Shown here in pieces: positions 1 through 7,544 of a DNA stretch of 37,085 nucleotides. A program made the position numbers and the translations under genes. The stretch is from Candidatus Phelpsiimicrobium noxiivivens (lineage in GTDB: Bacteria > Omnitrophota > Gorgyraeia > Velamenicoccales > Velamenicoccaceae), in the NCBI GenBank assembly GCA_001873995.1, contig MNVR01000022.1, positions 1 through 37,085 of the forward strand. Reading direction: 5' to 3'. The notes under the pieces were generated by a model, which worked only from the letters and a program-made list of their open reading frames with translations, was not told where the DNA came from and ran no database searches. Position 1 is the first letter of the stretch. Each line of letters starts with the position of its first letter.

Positions 1-51
1 AATCGCCTTTTTGACGATATGGAGCTTTTTTAGCTCTCCCTGGGTCATCAT
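1..51 (-). CDS. Transposase, N-terminal fragment cut by window edge
   Basis: Seventeen codons are visible, reading MMTQGELKKLHIVKKAI, and the frame is open to the left edge. The start resembles transposases of the ISNCY-like group that begin MTQxELxxL and continue into a helix-turn-helix (recalled similarity, not searched). A GGAGAGG ribosome-binding site lies 8 bases before the first ATG at 51. The sequence just upstream looks like an insertion-sequence end, which supports the call. The rest of the protein is outside the window, so the DDE domain cannot be checked. Confidence 0.5.
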   Translation of the reverse strand, partial: MMTQGELKKLHIVKKAI

Positions 52-163
52 GATAATGTCCTCTCCGGCTATAATCCCCTCCTTTAAAGAAGTGGATTAT
101 AGCACTTCTGGAACAGGACATTTTAAAATTGGTTAAATAGGACATTATCATTTTGGGATGACA
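1..163 (-). mobile_element. Insertion sequence, one end only
   Basis: Two copies of AGGACATT lie at about 115-122 and 139-146, joined by an AT-rich spacer, just outside the transposase start. On the minus strand the outer edge reads like TGTCATCCCAAAATGATAA, similar in style to ISNCY-like terminal repeats that I recall. The outer boundary near 163 is a guess from that similarity. The neighbouring permease stop codon is at 172-174, so the element sits immediately downstream of that gene without visibly cutting it. The other end and any target duplication lie outside the window. Confidence 0.45.
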
Positions 164-171
164 CGACGATT

Positions 172-2175
172 CTACACCCTTATCGGCAGGATAACGAAAG
201 GTATGCCCAGATAATAGAGCTTTTTCTGAAGTGTGAATACGGTGTGGTTATGCAAAAGCCTAAGCATAAATGTGTCAGTAGGAAAGATAAGTTGTCCCCC
301 AAAAAATACAGCATTGTGAAAACGCTTAGCGATATCAGGCGCCATTGTCATTATCTCTTCTATCACATCAACTCCTATAGCTGAGATACCCTCCGCGTAA
401 AACCCGTGTTTGTTCATAAAAGCAACGTATTTATCGAGGCCGCCTCTCATGTAAGCATGAAGGCTGTCCATCTCCTCAGCGCCCTTAAAATTACCGGCGT
501 CCACAACCCCTATTTCAACAAATACAAAATTTTTAAAAGTACTGCCGAATGTCCGGATAACGCCAAAGAGGGTGTGCAGGCCCATCCCGTCAAAGCCATG
601 AACCAATAACACCGCTGTCTTTGCCTTGGGGTCATATTGCGCGTCCTCATGCCCTACCTGAGTCAAGCCGGGGATGACATCAGAATCAGAAGATTCAACA
701 GCTGCAACCAGGCTATTCAGACGGTGCAGGAGTTTCGCGGTATATAAGTAATGTCGCTTAATAACGAACGCGAGCACAACCATGGCCCCTGTAACAAGCA
801 GTGTTATCCAACCCCCTTCAAAAAATTTAAAGACAAGCATTGATATAAGAATAAAGGCCGTCAGCAACAACCCCACGCCGTTCACCATAAGCTTCGCGAA
901 CCAGCGCTTAACTTTCTCGCGCTGATTCCACCAATGGCGCACCATGCCCAGTTGAGAAAGAACAAATGTGATGAATACGTTGATACTATAGAGAACTACA
1001 AGGAAACGGACAGACCCATGGCTTAAAACCATCATAAAAAGCGCGAGTCCTCCCATGATAAGAATGCCGTTTTGCATGACAAGCCTATCGCTCAACATGG
1101 AAAACTTCGTAGGAAACCATTTATCAGCAGCCATGTTAGCCAAGACCCTCGGGCCGCCCAAGAACCCAGTTTGCGCGGCCACAAAAAGAATAGCTGCTTC
1201 GGCAATAAGGGTAATAAGAATAAAGCTATAGCTTATAGGTTCCCCCCATGCCCGCGTGGCCTGCTCAAAGAATATCGCGTTCAAGGTCTTGCCAGGAACA
1301 GAAGAAACACCATAAAAAATATAGGCTAGCATCAAACCCAAGACCACAAAGGCAAGAGACGCGGCCATATACATCATTGTGCGTTTTGCTGTCTTTACTT
1401 TAGGCTCTCTTAAAACAGCCATCCCGTTGCTAACAGCTTCAATGCCGGTATATGTGCCTGCCCCCATACTGTATGACCTCAATACCAAAAAGAGCACGCC
1501 CAAAAACCCCATCTCTGAATACGCCTGATGAGCGTCAGCTGTTGTGGAAGCGATCAGTGTAGGCATCTTAGCAGCATTCATTGCCAAAGAGTATAGGATG
1601 ATAAAAACATGCGTTAAGAGAAAAATAACAAATATAGGCATGAGCACAAGTATGGACTCTTTAACCCCGCGCATATTCAACACGATGAGCAACAAGACCA
1701 CCAAAATGGCAAACTTTAGTTTGAAGATCTGCAGAGGAAGAGGCAACAGGCTGAAAACCGCGTCCGCTCCGCTTGCTATTGAAATAGCTATAGTCAGGAC
1801 GTAGTCAATAAGAAGGGCGCAACCGGAGAGCATCCCTAAATTTGGAGAAAGCAGTTTACTCGCGACCAGATACCCGCCGCCGCCTGATGGAAAGGCTTCA
1901 ACGATCTGAGAATAACTCGCGCTAATAATAAAGATCGTCGCGACCGTGGCAAGGGCCACAAAAATACTCAAAAACGTGTGCCTGCCTAACGCGAGGAACG
2001 CTTCCTGAGGGCCGTAACAGGATGAAGATAGGCCATCCGCGCCAAGGCCGACCCAGGCAAAAAACGCGATAAGGGAAAGCCTTTGGAATATTTTCTTATC
2101 TTCCAGGTCATGAGGCCTTCCTACGACGAGGTTCTTAAACTGCCTAAAAAAAGATGGCCTGTGGTTCGCGTCCAT
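172..2175 (-). CDS. KimA-like APC-superfamily permease with C-terminal cytoplasmic domain
   Basis: A 667-residue inner-membrane protein with about 12 hydrophobic segments up to residue ~480, then a soluble domain that could be USP-like. The core resembles Bacillus KimA, a K+/H+ symporter: GADGLSSSCYG (D47, Y54) and LLIDYVLTIAIS (D124, Y125, T128, S132) keep the spacing of KimA residues reported to bind K+. An amino acid permease remains possible, because the two share the APC fold. The ATG is 2 bases after the pyrophosphatase stop and has no clear ribosome-binding site, so translation is probably coupled. Pairing with an ion-pumping pyrophosphatase fits proton-driven uptake. The gene ends about 9 bases from an IS end. 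Confidence 0.75.
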   Translation of the reverse strand: MDANHRPSFFRQFKNLVVGRPHDLEDKKIFQRLSLIAFFAWVGLGADGLSSSCYGPQEAFLALGRHTFLSIFVALATVATIFIISASYSQIVEAFPSGGGGYLVASKLLSPNLGMLSGCALLIDYVLTIAISIASGADAVFSLLPLPLQIFKLKFAILVVLLLIVLNMRGVKESILVLMPIFVIFLLTHVFIILYSLAMNAAKMPTLIASTTADAHQAYSEMGFLGVLFLVLRSYSMGAGTYTGIEAVSNGMAVLREPKVKTAKRTMMYMAASLAFVVLGLMLAYIFYGVSSVPGKTLNAIFFEQATRAWGEPISYSFILITLIAEAAILFVAAQTGFLGGPRVLANMAADKWFPTKFSMLSDRLVMQNGILIMGGLALFMMVLSHGSVRFLVVLYSINVFITFVLSQLGMVRHWWNQREKVKRWFAKLMVNGVGLLLTAFILISMLVFKFFEGGWITLLVTGAMVVLAFVIKRHYLYTAKLLHRLNSLVAAVESSDSDVIPGLTQVGHEDAQYDPKAKTAVLLVHGFDGMGLHTLFGVIRTFGSTFKNFVFVEIGVVDAGNFKGAEEMDSLHAYMRGGLDKYVAFMNKHGFYAEGISAIGVDVIEEIMTMAPDIAKRFHNAVFFGGQLIFPTDTFMLRLLHNHTVFTLQKKLYYLGIPFVILPIRV

Positions 2176-2177
2176 TG

Positions 2178-4439
2178 TTATTTGCTGAACTTAATGGAAC
2201 CGTGCTTTGAATATAGGATAGAACCGGTTATCAAAATAAGACAAGCTATAATGGCCGCGATAACGCGCGGGTCAGTATTGCCATACTTAATAAGTATCGG
2301 CGCTGCCAGAAGAGAAACAAGGTTCATGACCTTTATCATAGGATTTAGCGCCGGGCCAGCGGTATCTTTAAGCGGATCGCCTACAGTATCGCCGACAACA
2401 GCGGCCTTATGGGCCTCTGAACCTTTGCCGCCGTAAAGGCCGTCTTCAATTGTCTTTTTAGCATTATCCCAGGCGCCGCCGGTTGTAGCCATAAACACAG
2501 CCAAGAGCTGGCCGGAAACAATAACACCTGCCAGGAATCCGCCAAGGCCTTCAACTTTCAACAACATACCTATAAGTAACGGGCTTAATATAGCTATCAA
2601 TGCCAAGCTCACAAGTTCTTTTTGAGCGGCTACCGTGCAGATATCAACCGCCTTTTTATAATCCGGCTTGACCGAGCCTTCCATAAGGCCTGGGATACGA
2701 AATTGCCTGCGCACCTCTTCAACGATCAAAGAAGCGGCCCGAGTCACCGCGTTAATGGTCAGGGAAGAAAATAACCATGGAACAGCGCCGCCTATCAAAA
2801 GCCCGATAAATACCACGGGCTCAGAAACACGGATACCGGTAGTAGCGAGCCTTAAAGCCTCAGCCACACCCATCTGCGCCTGGACCTTTGCCGCGTCGGT
2901 CATAAAGGAACCAAACAACGATACGGCCGCGATGACAGCTGACCCTATAGCAACACCTTTGGTTATGGCTTTGGTAGTATTGCCTACAGCGTCAAGGTCT
3001 GCCATTATCTGGCGAGCCTTCGGCTCCAAACGCGCCATCTCTCCGATACCGTTAGCATTATCAGCAATGGGGCCGAAAGAATCCATTGCCACATTATTAC
3101 CCGTCAATGTCAGCATACCTATGCCTGTCATAGCAACTCCATAGAGCACGAAAACAACCGGCTGGCCCCAATAGATCAATACTGCCGCCATAATAGTCAT
3201 GGCAATAACTATTATTTGCCAGACTGTTGCCTCAAATCCAACAGACAGACCTTTTAAAAGAAGCGTGGCTGAGCCCGTTTGCGAAGAAGAAGCTATATCT
3301 TTAACAGGGGCGTATTGGGTATGGGTAAAATATTTGGTAAGTTCACCGATGACTATGGCCAGGACAACACCTATGCTTACGGAGAAAAATGCCCGCCATT
3401 CATGCATATAATAGTGCGCCAAAAACATGAAAGAAACTACGGAAATAGCCGCGGAGGCATAAAAACCACGATTGATGGAAGTTAACGCGTCATTTTTTAT
3501 TCCGTCTTTGTCCCCCTTGACAAGGTAAGTGCCAATGATAGAAGAAAACACTCCTATGCCACGGACAAGAAGCGGGAATATGATCCATTTGAGTTCGTGT
3601 GTTATAGACACAAGCGCCAGGCCAAGTATCAGGCCCGCGACGATAGTAACCTCATAAGATTCAAAAATATCAGCCGCCATACCAGCGCAGTCGCCTACAT
3701 TGTCACCTACTAGGTCCGCGACTACCGCCGCGTTGCGCGGGTCGTCTTCAGGAATATTTTTTTCAACCTTACCTACAAGGTCCGCGCCTACATCCGCTGC
3801 CTTTGTATAAATGCCGCCGCCCACACGCATGAAAAGCGCGAGCAGTGTGCCGCCGAAACCAAAACCTAAAAGCACATCAGGAGAGGCTACGCCAAAAATG
3901 ATAAATATCATGGTGCCGCCAAGAAGCCCCAATCCGTCAGTCAACATGCCGGTGATAGTACCGGTGCGATAAGCTATCTTTAAAGATTCTGAAAAACTCC
4001 TGCGCGCGGCGGATGCCACGCGGACGTTGCCTTCAACTGCCATGCGCATACCGAATTGCCCTACAATAAGCGAAAAAACAGAACCCATAACAAAAGCTGC
4101 CGCGCGGCCTATACCTACTATAAAACGCACCCTGTCAGGGCTTAAACCTTGAAAACGCTGCATAGCTTCTTCTGTAGGAGGTATTATATAGACCGAAAAA
4201 AACAAAACTCCCGTGAGCAGAATGATCAACGGTAAAATAGTCTTTAGCTGGCGGCTTAAATACGTGTCAGCCCCAAGACGGATGGCATTCCAGACATCCT
4301 GCATCTGTTGCGTACCCTTATCCTGGCGCATGATCTGAGCGCGCAGCAAAAATGCGTATCCTAAACCCATCAGAGCGATACCTAAAACGCTCCAGATGGA
4401 AACAGCCTCAAAAAAAGTAGCCTGCGTCATACTCCACAT
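2178..4439 (-). CDS. hppA: Membrane-bound H+-translocating pyrophosphatase, K+-independent type
   Basis: This 753-residue integral membrane pyrophosphatase hydrolyses cytoplasmic PPi and pumps ions outward. Family motifs are present: DVGADLVGKVE (216-226), EDDPRN (231-236), DLVGDNVGDCAGM (from 242), MDSFGPIADNANG (452-464), and near the end GDTVGDPLKDTAGPALN. In GNTTKAITKG, K490 and T493 occupy the two sites (460/463 in the Carboxydothermus enzyme) where Lys/Thr marks K+-independent enzymes and Ala marks K+-dependent ones. Na+-pumping members are K+-dependent, so proton pumping is inferred. The ATG follows GAGAGG by 5 bases and sits behind its own promoter at 4495-4523. It is co-transcribed with the permease downstream. 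Confidence 0.95.
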   Translation of the reverse strand: MWSMTQATFFEAVSIWSVLGIALMGLGYAFLLRAQIMRQDKGTQQMQDVWNAIRLGADTYLSRQLKTILPLIILLTGVLFFSVYIIPPTEEAMQRFQGLSPDRVRFIVGIGRAAAFVMGSVFSLIVGQFGMRMAVEGNVRVASAARRSFSESLKIAYRTGTITGMLTDGLGLLGGTMIFIIFGVASPDVLLGFGFGGTLLALFMRVGGGIYTKAADVGADLVGKVEKNIPEDDPRNAAVVADLVGDNVGDCAGMAADIFESYEVTIVAGLILGLALVSITHELKWIIFPLLVRGIGVFSSIIGTYLVKGDKDGIKNDALTSINRGFYASAAISVVSFMFLAHYYMHEWRAFFSVSIGVVLAIVIGELTKYFTHTQYAPVKDIASSSQTGSATLLLKGLSVGFEATVWQIIVIAMTIMAAVLIYWGQPVVFVLYGVAMTGIGMLTLTGNNVAMDSFGPIADNANGIGEMARLEPKARQIMADLDAVGNTTKAITKGVAIGSAVIAAVSLFGSFMTDAAKVQAQMGVAEALRLATTGIRVSEPVVFIGLLIGGAVPWLFSSLTINAVTRAASLIVEEVRRQFRIPGLMEGSVKPDYKKAVDICTVAAQKELVSLALIAILSPLLIGMLLKVEGLGGFLAGVIVSGQLLAVFMATTGGAWDNAKKTIEDGLYGGKGSEAHKAAVVGDTVGDPLKDTAGPALNPMIKVMNLVSLLAAPILIKYGNTDPRVIAAIIACLILITGSILYSKHGSIKFSK

Positions 4440-4494
4440 ATTTTCCTCTCTTTCTTGAAAATAGTTTAAAAATGACCCCTAAAAAATTCTCACT

Positions 4495-4523
4495 ATTTTA
4501 AAACCAAAAAAATATCCTGTCAA
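4495..4523 (-). promoter_or_regulatory. Sigma70-type promoter of hppA operon
   Basis: On the minus strand a perfect TTGACA (4518-4523) is followed by a 17-base spacer and TAAAAT (4495-4500). Transcription would begin near 4488, leaving a leader of about 50 bases before the pyrophosphatase ATG. It lies in the gap after the mgtE stop, so hppA and the permease need not depend on the upstream helicase operon. Confidence 0.75.
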
Positions 4524-4536
4524 GTTGCTATTTTCA

Positions 4537-5769
4537 TTATGCCTTAAGAATGGCGCTTGAAATACTAAAATAAATAGCCAGTGTCTGAATATCGCATATA
4601 GCCAATACTAACGGGCCTGACGCGATAGCCGGATCGATTCTAACGCGCTTGAACAACATGGGCAACACTAAGCCTAACAGGGCCGATATAATTATGGCCG
4701 CCGCCATAGAAACCGTAATGGCTGCGCCTATTAGACGGTCAGCTTTCCAGAAAGACGCTATAAATCCTACCAACAGGCCGCAGACACAACCGATAAAAAC
4801 TCCCGCCATAGCCTCTCTGACAAAAAGTTCGCCAAGATGTTTGAACGAAACACGGCCCATGGCTATATTCCTTACAACTATGGTCGCTCCCTGGATCCCC
4901 ATACTCTCAGAAAGGCCCAATATTATTGGCACAAAAAGAAAGAGCGCCGCCACGGAGTAGAAGTCTTTTTGAAATAACCCCGAAATATAAGCGCAGGCCA
5001 GGCCGCTGGCGATATTTACAAAAAGCCACGGCAGCCTGAGCGCCACGATCTTTCTTACTGAAAGCGTCTTAAATTCCTCGGCGCTCGTACCTACGACCTT
5101 AGATAGATCGTCCACGGCCTCGTTCTCAAAGACCTTCATCGCCGTATCAGCGCTTATGATACCCACAAGCCTCTGTTCCTTATCAACAACGGGCAGGCCT
5201 AAATAGCGGTGCCTCTGGAGGAGGCGCGCCACGTCAAGCTGGGACATCCCTGTCTCCACCTGGACCACCGGGCTTTTTATAATATCCTTGACTGATTTTT
5301 CCGGAGAGTAAAAAATAAGGTCTCTGACCTGGATAACACCGGCAAGCCGCCTGTTTATGTCTACTACATAGATGTAAGAAACCTTACCCTTTTTATCCTG
5401 AGCTAATGACTGAAGATAGGCTATAGTAGAGCCGATATTGGAATCAACTGGGACAGATAAGACCTCTTTGGCCATCAGCGCTCCGGCCGTGCCCGGGGCA
5501 TAAGATAAAATTTCCCTAAGCAAGCCTGCCTTGTCAGTGGCTAAATGAGTTAAAATTTCCTGGGTGGAAGCTTCAGGGAGGTTTTGTAATAAACTTGCCG
5601 CGGCGTCTGTCTCAAGGCGCGAGACAACATCGGAAAAGTAAGCAACTCCTAAAACATCAACAATCCAGGCTGCTTCTTCCAGCGGCTGATCGCAAAATTC
5701 AGAAGCAGCCTGATTAACATCGTATCTAAAATAATCTCGCCACCTTTGCGTATCAACGCTTGGCCTCAT
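4537..5769 (-). CDS. mgtE: MgtE-family Mg2+ transporter/channel
   Basis: A 410-residue inner-membrane Mg2+ channel with a cytoplasmic sensor. Residues 1-95 are a shortened MgtE N domain, ending in the typical APGTAGALM stretch. Two CBS repeats follow (about 100-215; RDLIFYSP and GLPVVDKEQRLVG are visible), then five hydrophobic helices from about 240 to the C terminus. The last helix carries AICDIQTL, whose Asp (about 393) matches the pore Asp conserved in MgtE. The protein is slightly shorter than the usual ~450 residues because the N domain is small. The ATG overlaps the helicase stop as ATGA, so the two are translationally coupled. No M-box riboswitch is visible before the operon. Confidence 0.92.
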   Translation of the reverse strand: MRPSVDTQRWRDYFRYDVNQAASEFCDQPLEEAAWIVDVLGVAYFSDVVSRLETDAAASLLQNLPEASTQEILTHLATDKAGLLREILSYAPGTAGALMAKEVLSVPVDSNIGSTIAYLQSLAQDKKGKVSYIYVVDINRRLAGVIQVRDLIFYSPEKSVKDIIKSPVVQVETGMSQLDVARLLQRHRYLGLPVVDKEQRLVGIISADTAMKVFENEAVDDLSKVVGTSAEEFKTLSVRKIVALRLPWLFVNIASGLACAYISGLFQKDFYSVAALFLFVPIILGLSESMGIQGATIVVRNIAMGRVSFKHLGELFVREAMAGVFIGCVCGLLVGFIASFWKADRLIGAAITVSMAAAIIISALLGLVLPMLFKRVRIDPAIASGPLVLAICDIQTLAIYFSISSAILKA

Positions 5770-7025
5770 GAATGGCGATATCTTGGGCGCCTTTGCGCGA
5801 AGTTGCGCTTAAAAGGGCGCCCAGCAGGTTTATGCTCGCAGGATGCAACGAATTGTTCGCTGGGAAATTCAGGATGCCTTGTTATAGGCAAGTGCACTCT
5901 GATAAGTTTTTCTATATCTCGGACCTCTTTGGCCTGGTCAGGCGCGGCAAACGATAACGCGTGCCCTTTATGCCCTGCCCTGCCTGTGCGGCCTATACGA
6001 TGCACGTAATTTTGAGCGTCGTCTGGGAGGTCGTAATTTATAACTAATTCAATGCCTATGACGTCTATGCCTCTGGCAGCGATATCCGTGGCGACCAAGA
6101 TCTTATATTTACCTGATTTAAAACCTTCCAGCGCTTCTCTGCGCTGATTTAAAGAGCGGTCAGAATGCATCTCCACCGCCCTGTAACCAAGTTCTCTTAT
6201 AGAACGCGCTATCTTGCTGGCGTTATGCTTAGTGCGCGAAAACAAAAGGATCGAACCGTGATATTGCGGCAACAGCTTGCTTAAAAGCCGCATCTTAGCG
6301 TCCCTTTTGACTATAAACATTTCATGCGTGACATGTTCAGCTGTTGTGCCCGAAGGGGCTATCTCTACGCAAAGAGGCAGCTTCATATGCTGAGTAGCCA
6401 TCTTGATGATCTCCTTAGGTATTGTGGCTGAGAAAAGCATGGTCTGCCTGTCTTTTGGCACGTATCGCAATATCTTCTCTATCTGCGGGGCGAATCCCAT
6501 GTCCAACATACGGTCTGCTTCGTCAAGCACCAGAATGCGCGCGTCATCTAAAATAATATTCCATTGCCGCATGTGGTCTAAGAGCCGGCCAGGAGTAGCA
6601 ATGACCACACGGGGATTTTTACGAAGCGCCTGCACCTGCGGCTGCATTGGAGCGCCGCCTATAAGACAAGCCGTCTTCATTCCGAATGGACGAGTAATAT
6701 AAACAAAGGCCTCATCTATCTGGATAGCGAGTTCCCGTGTAGGCGCCAAGACAAGGCCTATACCTTTCATGGACGCCAGGCGCTGGACCATCGGAATAGC
6801 GAAAGAGTGGGTCTTGCCTGTGCCGGTCTGGGCTATGCCGATAATATCCTTGCCTTCAGTAGCCAAGGGTATGGTTTTCAACTGTATCGGCGTGGGAACC
6901 TTGAATTTCAGCTGAGCCAAGATCTCAAGGATCTTTGGCGCGATACCCATGCCAAAAAAATCCTTGCTTGCCTGAGGGATCTCAGGCGCCGCGCTATTAC
7001 TAATATTGTTTGGTTTTTGCATCAT
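5766..7025 (-). CDS. DEAD-box RNA helicase (RhlE/CsdA-like)
   Basis: A 419-residue ATP-dependent RNA helicase with all core motifs: Q-motif PTPIQ (45-49), AQTGTGKT (65-72), PTRELA (95-100), TPGR (144-147), DEAD (168-171), SAT (199-201), then ATDIAARGIDV and HRIGRTGRAG in the second RecA lobe. The tail is short and basic (KRNFAQRRPRYRHS), as in RhlE-type proteins that act on structured RNA such as rRNA or cold-shock mRNA. Two ATGs in tandem overlap the stop of the small zinc protein upstream (GCATGATG), and no separate ribosome-binding site is visible. It heads a coupled pair with mgtE. The structured leader before the operon would suit a helicase that controls its own mRNA, but that is inference. 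Confidence 0.93.
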   Translation of the reverse strand: MMQKPNNISNSAAPEIPQASKDFFGMGIAPKILEILAQLKFKVPTPIQLKTIPLATEGKDIIGIAQTGTGKTHSFAIPMVQRLASMKGIGLVLAPTRELAIQIDEAFVYITRPFGMKTACLIGGAPMQPQVQALRKNPRVVIATPGRLLDHMRQWNIILDDARILVLDEADRMLDMGFAPQIEKILRYVPKDRQTMLFSATIPKEIIKMATQHMKLPLCVEIAPSGTTAEHVTHEMFIVKRDAKMRLLSKLLPQYHGSILLFSRTKHNASKIARSIRELGYRAVEMHSDRSLNQRREALEGFKSGKYKILVATDIAARGIDVIGIELVINYDLPDDAQNYVHRIGRTGRAGHKGHALSFAAPDQAKEVRDIEKLIRVHLPITRHPEFPSEQFVASCEHKPAGRPFKRNFAQRRPRYRHS

Positions 7026-7177
7026 GCTACGCCAGCCATTTCAAGTTTATGTTCAGGAGGCACTCGGCCAAGATGAACATGACAATAAGTCTCGTGATTG
7101 TAAATACTTAAGATATGTTTACAGTGTGGAAACTTGCATTTTCTTCCCTTAGACGAAGTCTTTACCTTTTTGATAAT
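7022..7177 (-). CDS. Small Cys/His zinc-binding protein, non-AUG start
   Basis: This short frame encodes about 51 residues ending EHKLEMAGVA and contains CKFPHC (C14, C19) and NHETYCHVH (C32, H35), a C-x4-C-x12-C-x2-H arrangement with the LSxYN stretch seen in small bacterial zinc-binding proteins. The frame is closed upstream by a TAA at 7184-7186. A perfect AAGGAGG sits right after that stop, yet no ATG, GTG or TTG occurs before residue 14. The only candidates near the ribosome-binding site are ATT (7175-7177) and ATC (7172-7174). The stop codon overlaps the helicase ATG, implying coupling. Coding is supported by the Cys/His pattern, the ribosome-binding site and the overlap; function is unknown, possibly RNA binding. 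Confidence 0.6.
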   Translation of the reverse strand: MIKKVKTSSKGRKCKFPHCKHILSIYNHETYCHVHLGRVPPEHKLEMAGVA

Positions 7178-7195
7178 GCCTCCTTAACTTTGCAT

Positions 7196-7224
7196 ATTGT
7201 AGATACTTATTCCCTACCTCTAAA
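7196..7224 (-). promoter_or_regulatory. Weak promoter candidate close to the zinc-protein gene
   Basis: TTTAGA (7219-7224) and TACAAT (7196-7201) are separated by 17 bases on the minus strand. The -35 box matches the consensus at only four of six positions. If used, it would give a short leader that bypasses the hairpin array. The stronger promoter at 7466-7493 is the better candidate. Confidence 0.25.
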
Positions 7225-7228
7225 GTTT

Positions 7229-7435
7229 CCGCCGTAGGCGGATCAGCCTTCGGCTGAAATCCTGAAGCCTGCCTACCGGCGGGCAGGCTTGCGCAGCAAA
7301 TATTAGTGGAATAACTAATATTTGCAAGTGGTTAAGCAAGGAGCCTGTGACAACACCCGGCGCTTAATGGTATTGCGCCGGTGTATCGTCTTCTACGATA
7401 AAACGCCGTAAAGGTTAGTTGTCTTCCTTTACGGC
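7229..7435 (-). ncRNA. Hairpin-rich leader RNA or small RNA
   Basis: The 366 bases between the zinc-protein gene and the MacB-type gene hold no convincing protein gene but a run of inverted repeats. Stems are at 7405-7435 (10 bp, GCCGTAAAGG), 7384-7400 (6 bp), 7353-7384 (10 bp with one bulged C, ACACCCGGCGC), 7296-7325 (12 bp perfect, GCAAATATTAGT, 6-base loop), 7265-7290 (9 bp, AAGCCTGCC), 7243-7257 (6 bp) and 7229-7241 (5 bp). A strong minus-strand promoter at 7466-7493 points into it. It could be a regulatory leader of the zinc-protein/helicase/mgtE operon, an independent small RNA, or in its GC-rich left part a dispersed repeat. I do not recognise a known riboswitch class. Confidence 0.45.
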
Positions 7436-7465
7436 TTAAAGGCCCTAATCTTTTGTATTGTTGTG

Positions 7466-7493
7466 ATTATACCGCATATTTGCCTTTTGTCAA
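7466..7493 (-). promoter_or_regulatory. Strong sigma70-type promoter facing the hairpin leader
   Basis: Minus-strand TTGACA (7488-7493), a 16-base spacer and a perfect TATAAT (7466-7471). The expected start is near 7459, about 280 bases before the first coding codon, so the transcript would carry all the hairpins at 7229-7435. It lies just after the end of the MacB-type operon. Confidence 0.75.
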
Positions 7494-7525
7494 ACAAACT
7501 CTTAGCCGGCTCCGAGGCTCCGATT

Positions 7526-7544
7526 GCCGAGGCCGGGCCTCGGC
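7526..7544. repeat. GC-rich perfect palindrome at 3' end of MacB-type gene
   Basis: GCCGAGGCC, one base, then GGCCTCGGC; the last base belongs to the stop codon of the permease gene. A partial copy of the arm follows at about 7511-7518. No run of T follows on the minus strand, so it is not a classical terminator, though it could protect the 3' end or halt transcription with help. Confidence 0.5.

Noticed and set aside
7296-7440. Integron attC site, because GTTAAGC and nested inverted repeats occur
   Set aside because: No matching RYYYAAC partner or L/R box pair at the right spacing, and no integrase gene.
7178-7460. M-box Mg2+ riboswitch upstream of the mgtE operon
   Set aside because: The conserved M-box core strings were not found on the minus strand; only a short GGCTCC match occurs by chance.
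7526-7544. Rho-independent terminator
   Set aside because: The stem is strong but no T run follows on the transcribed strand.
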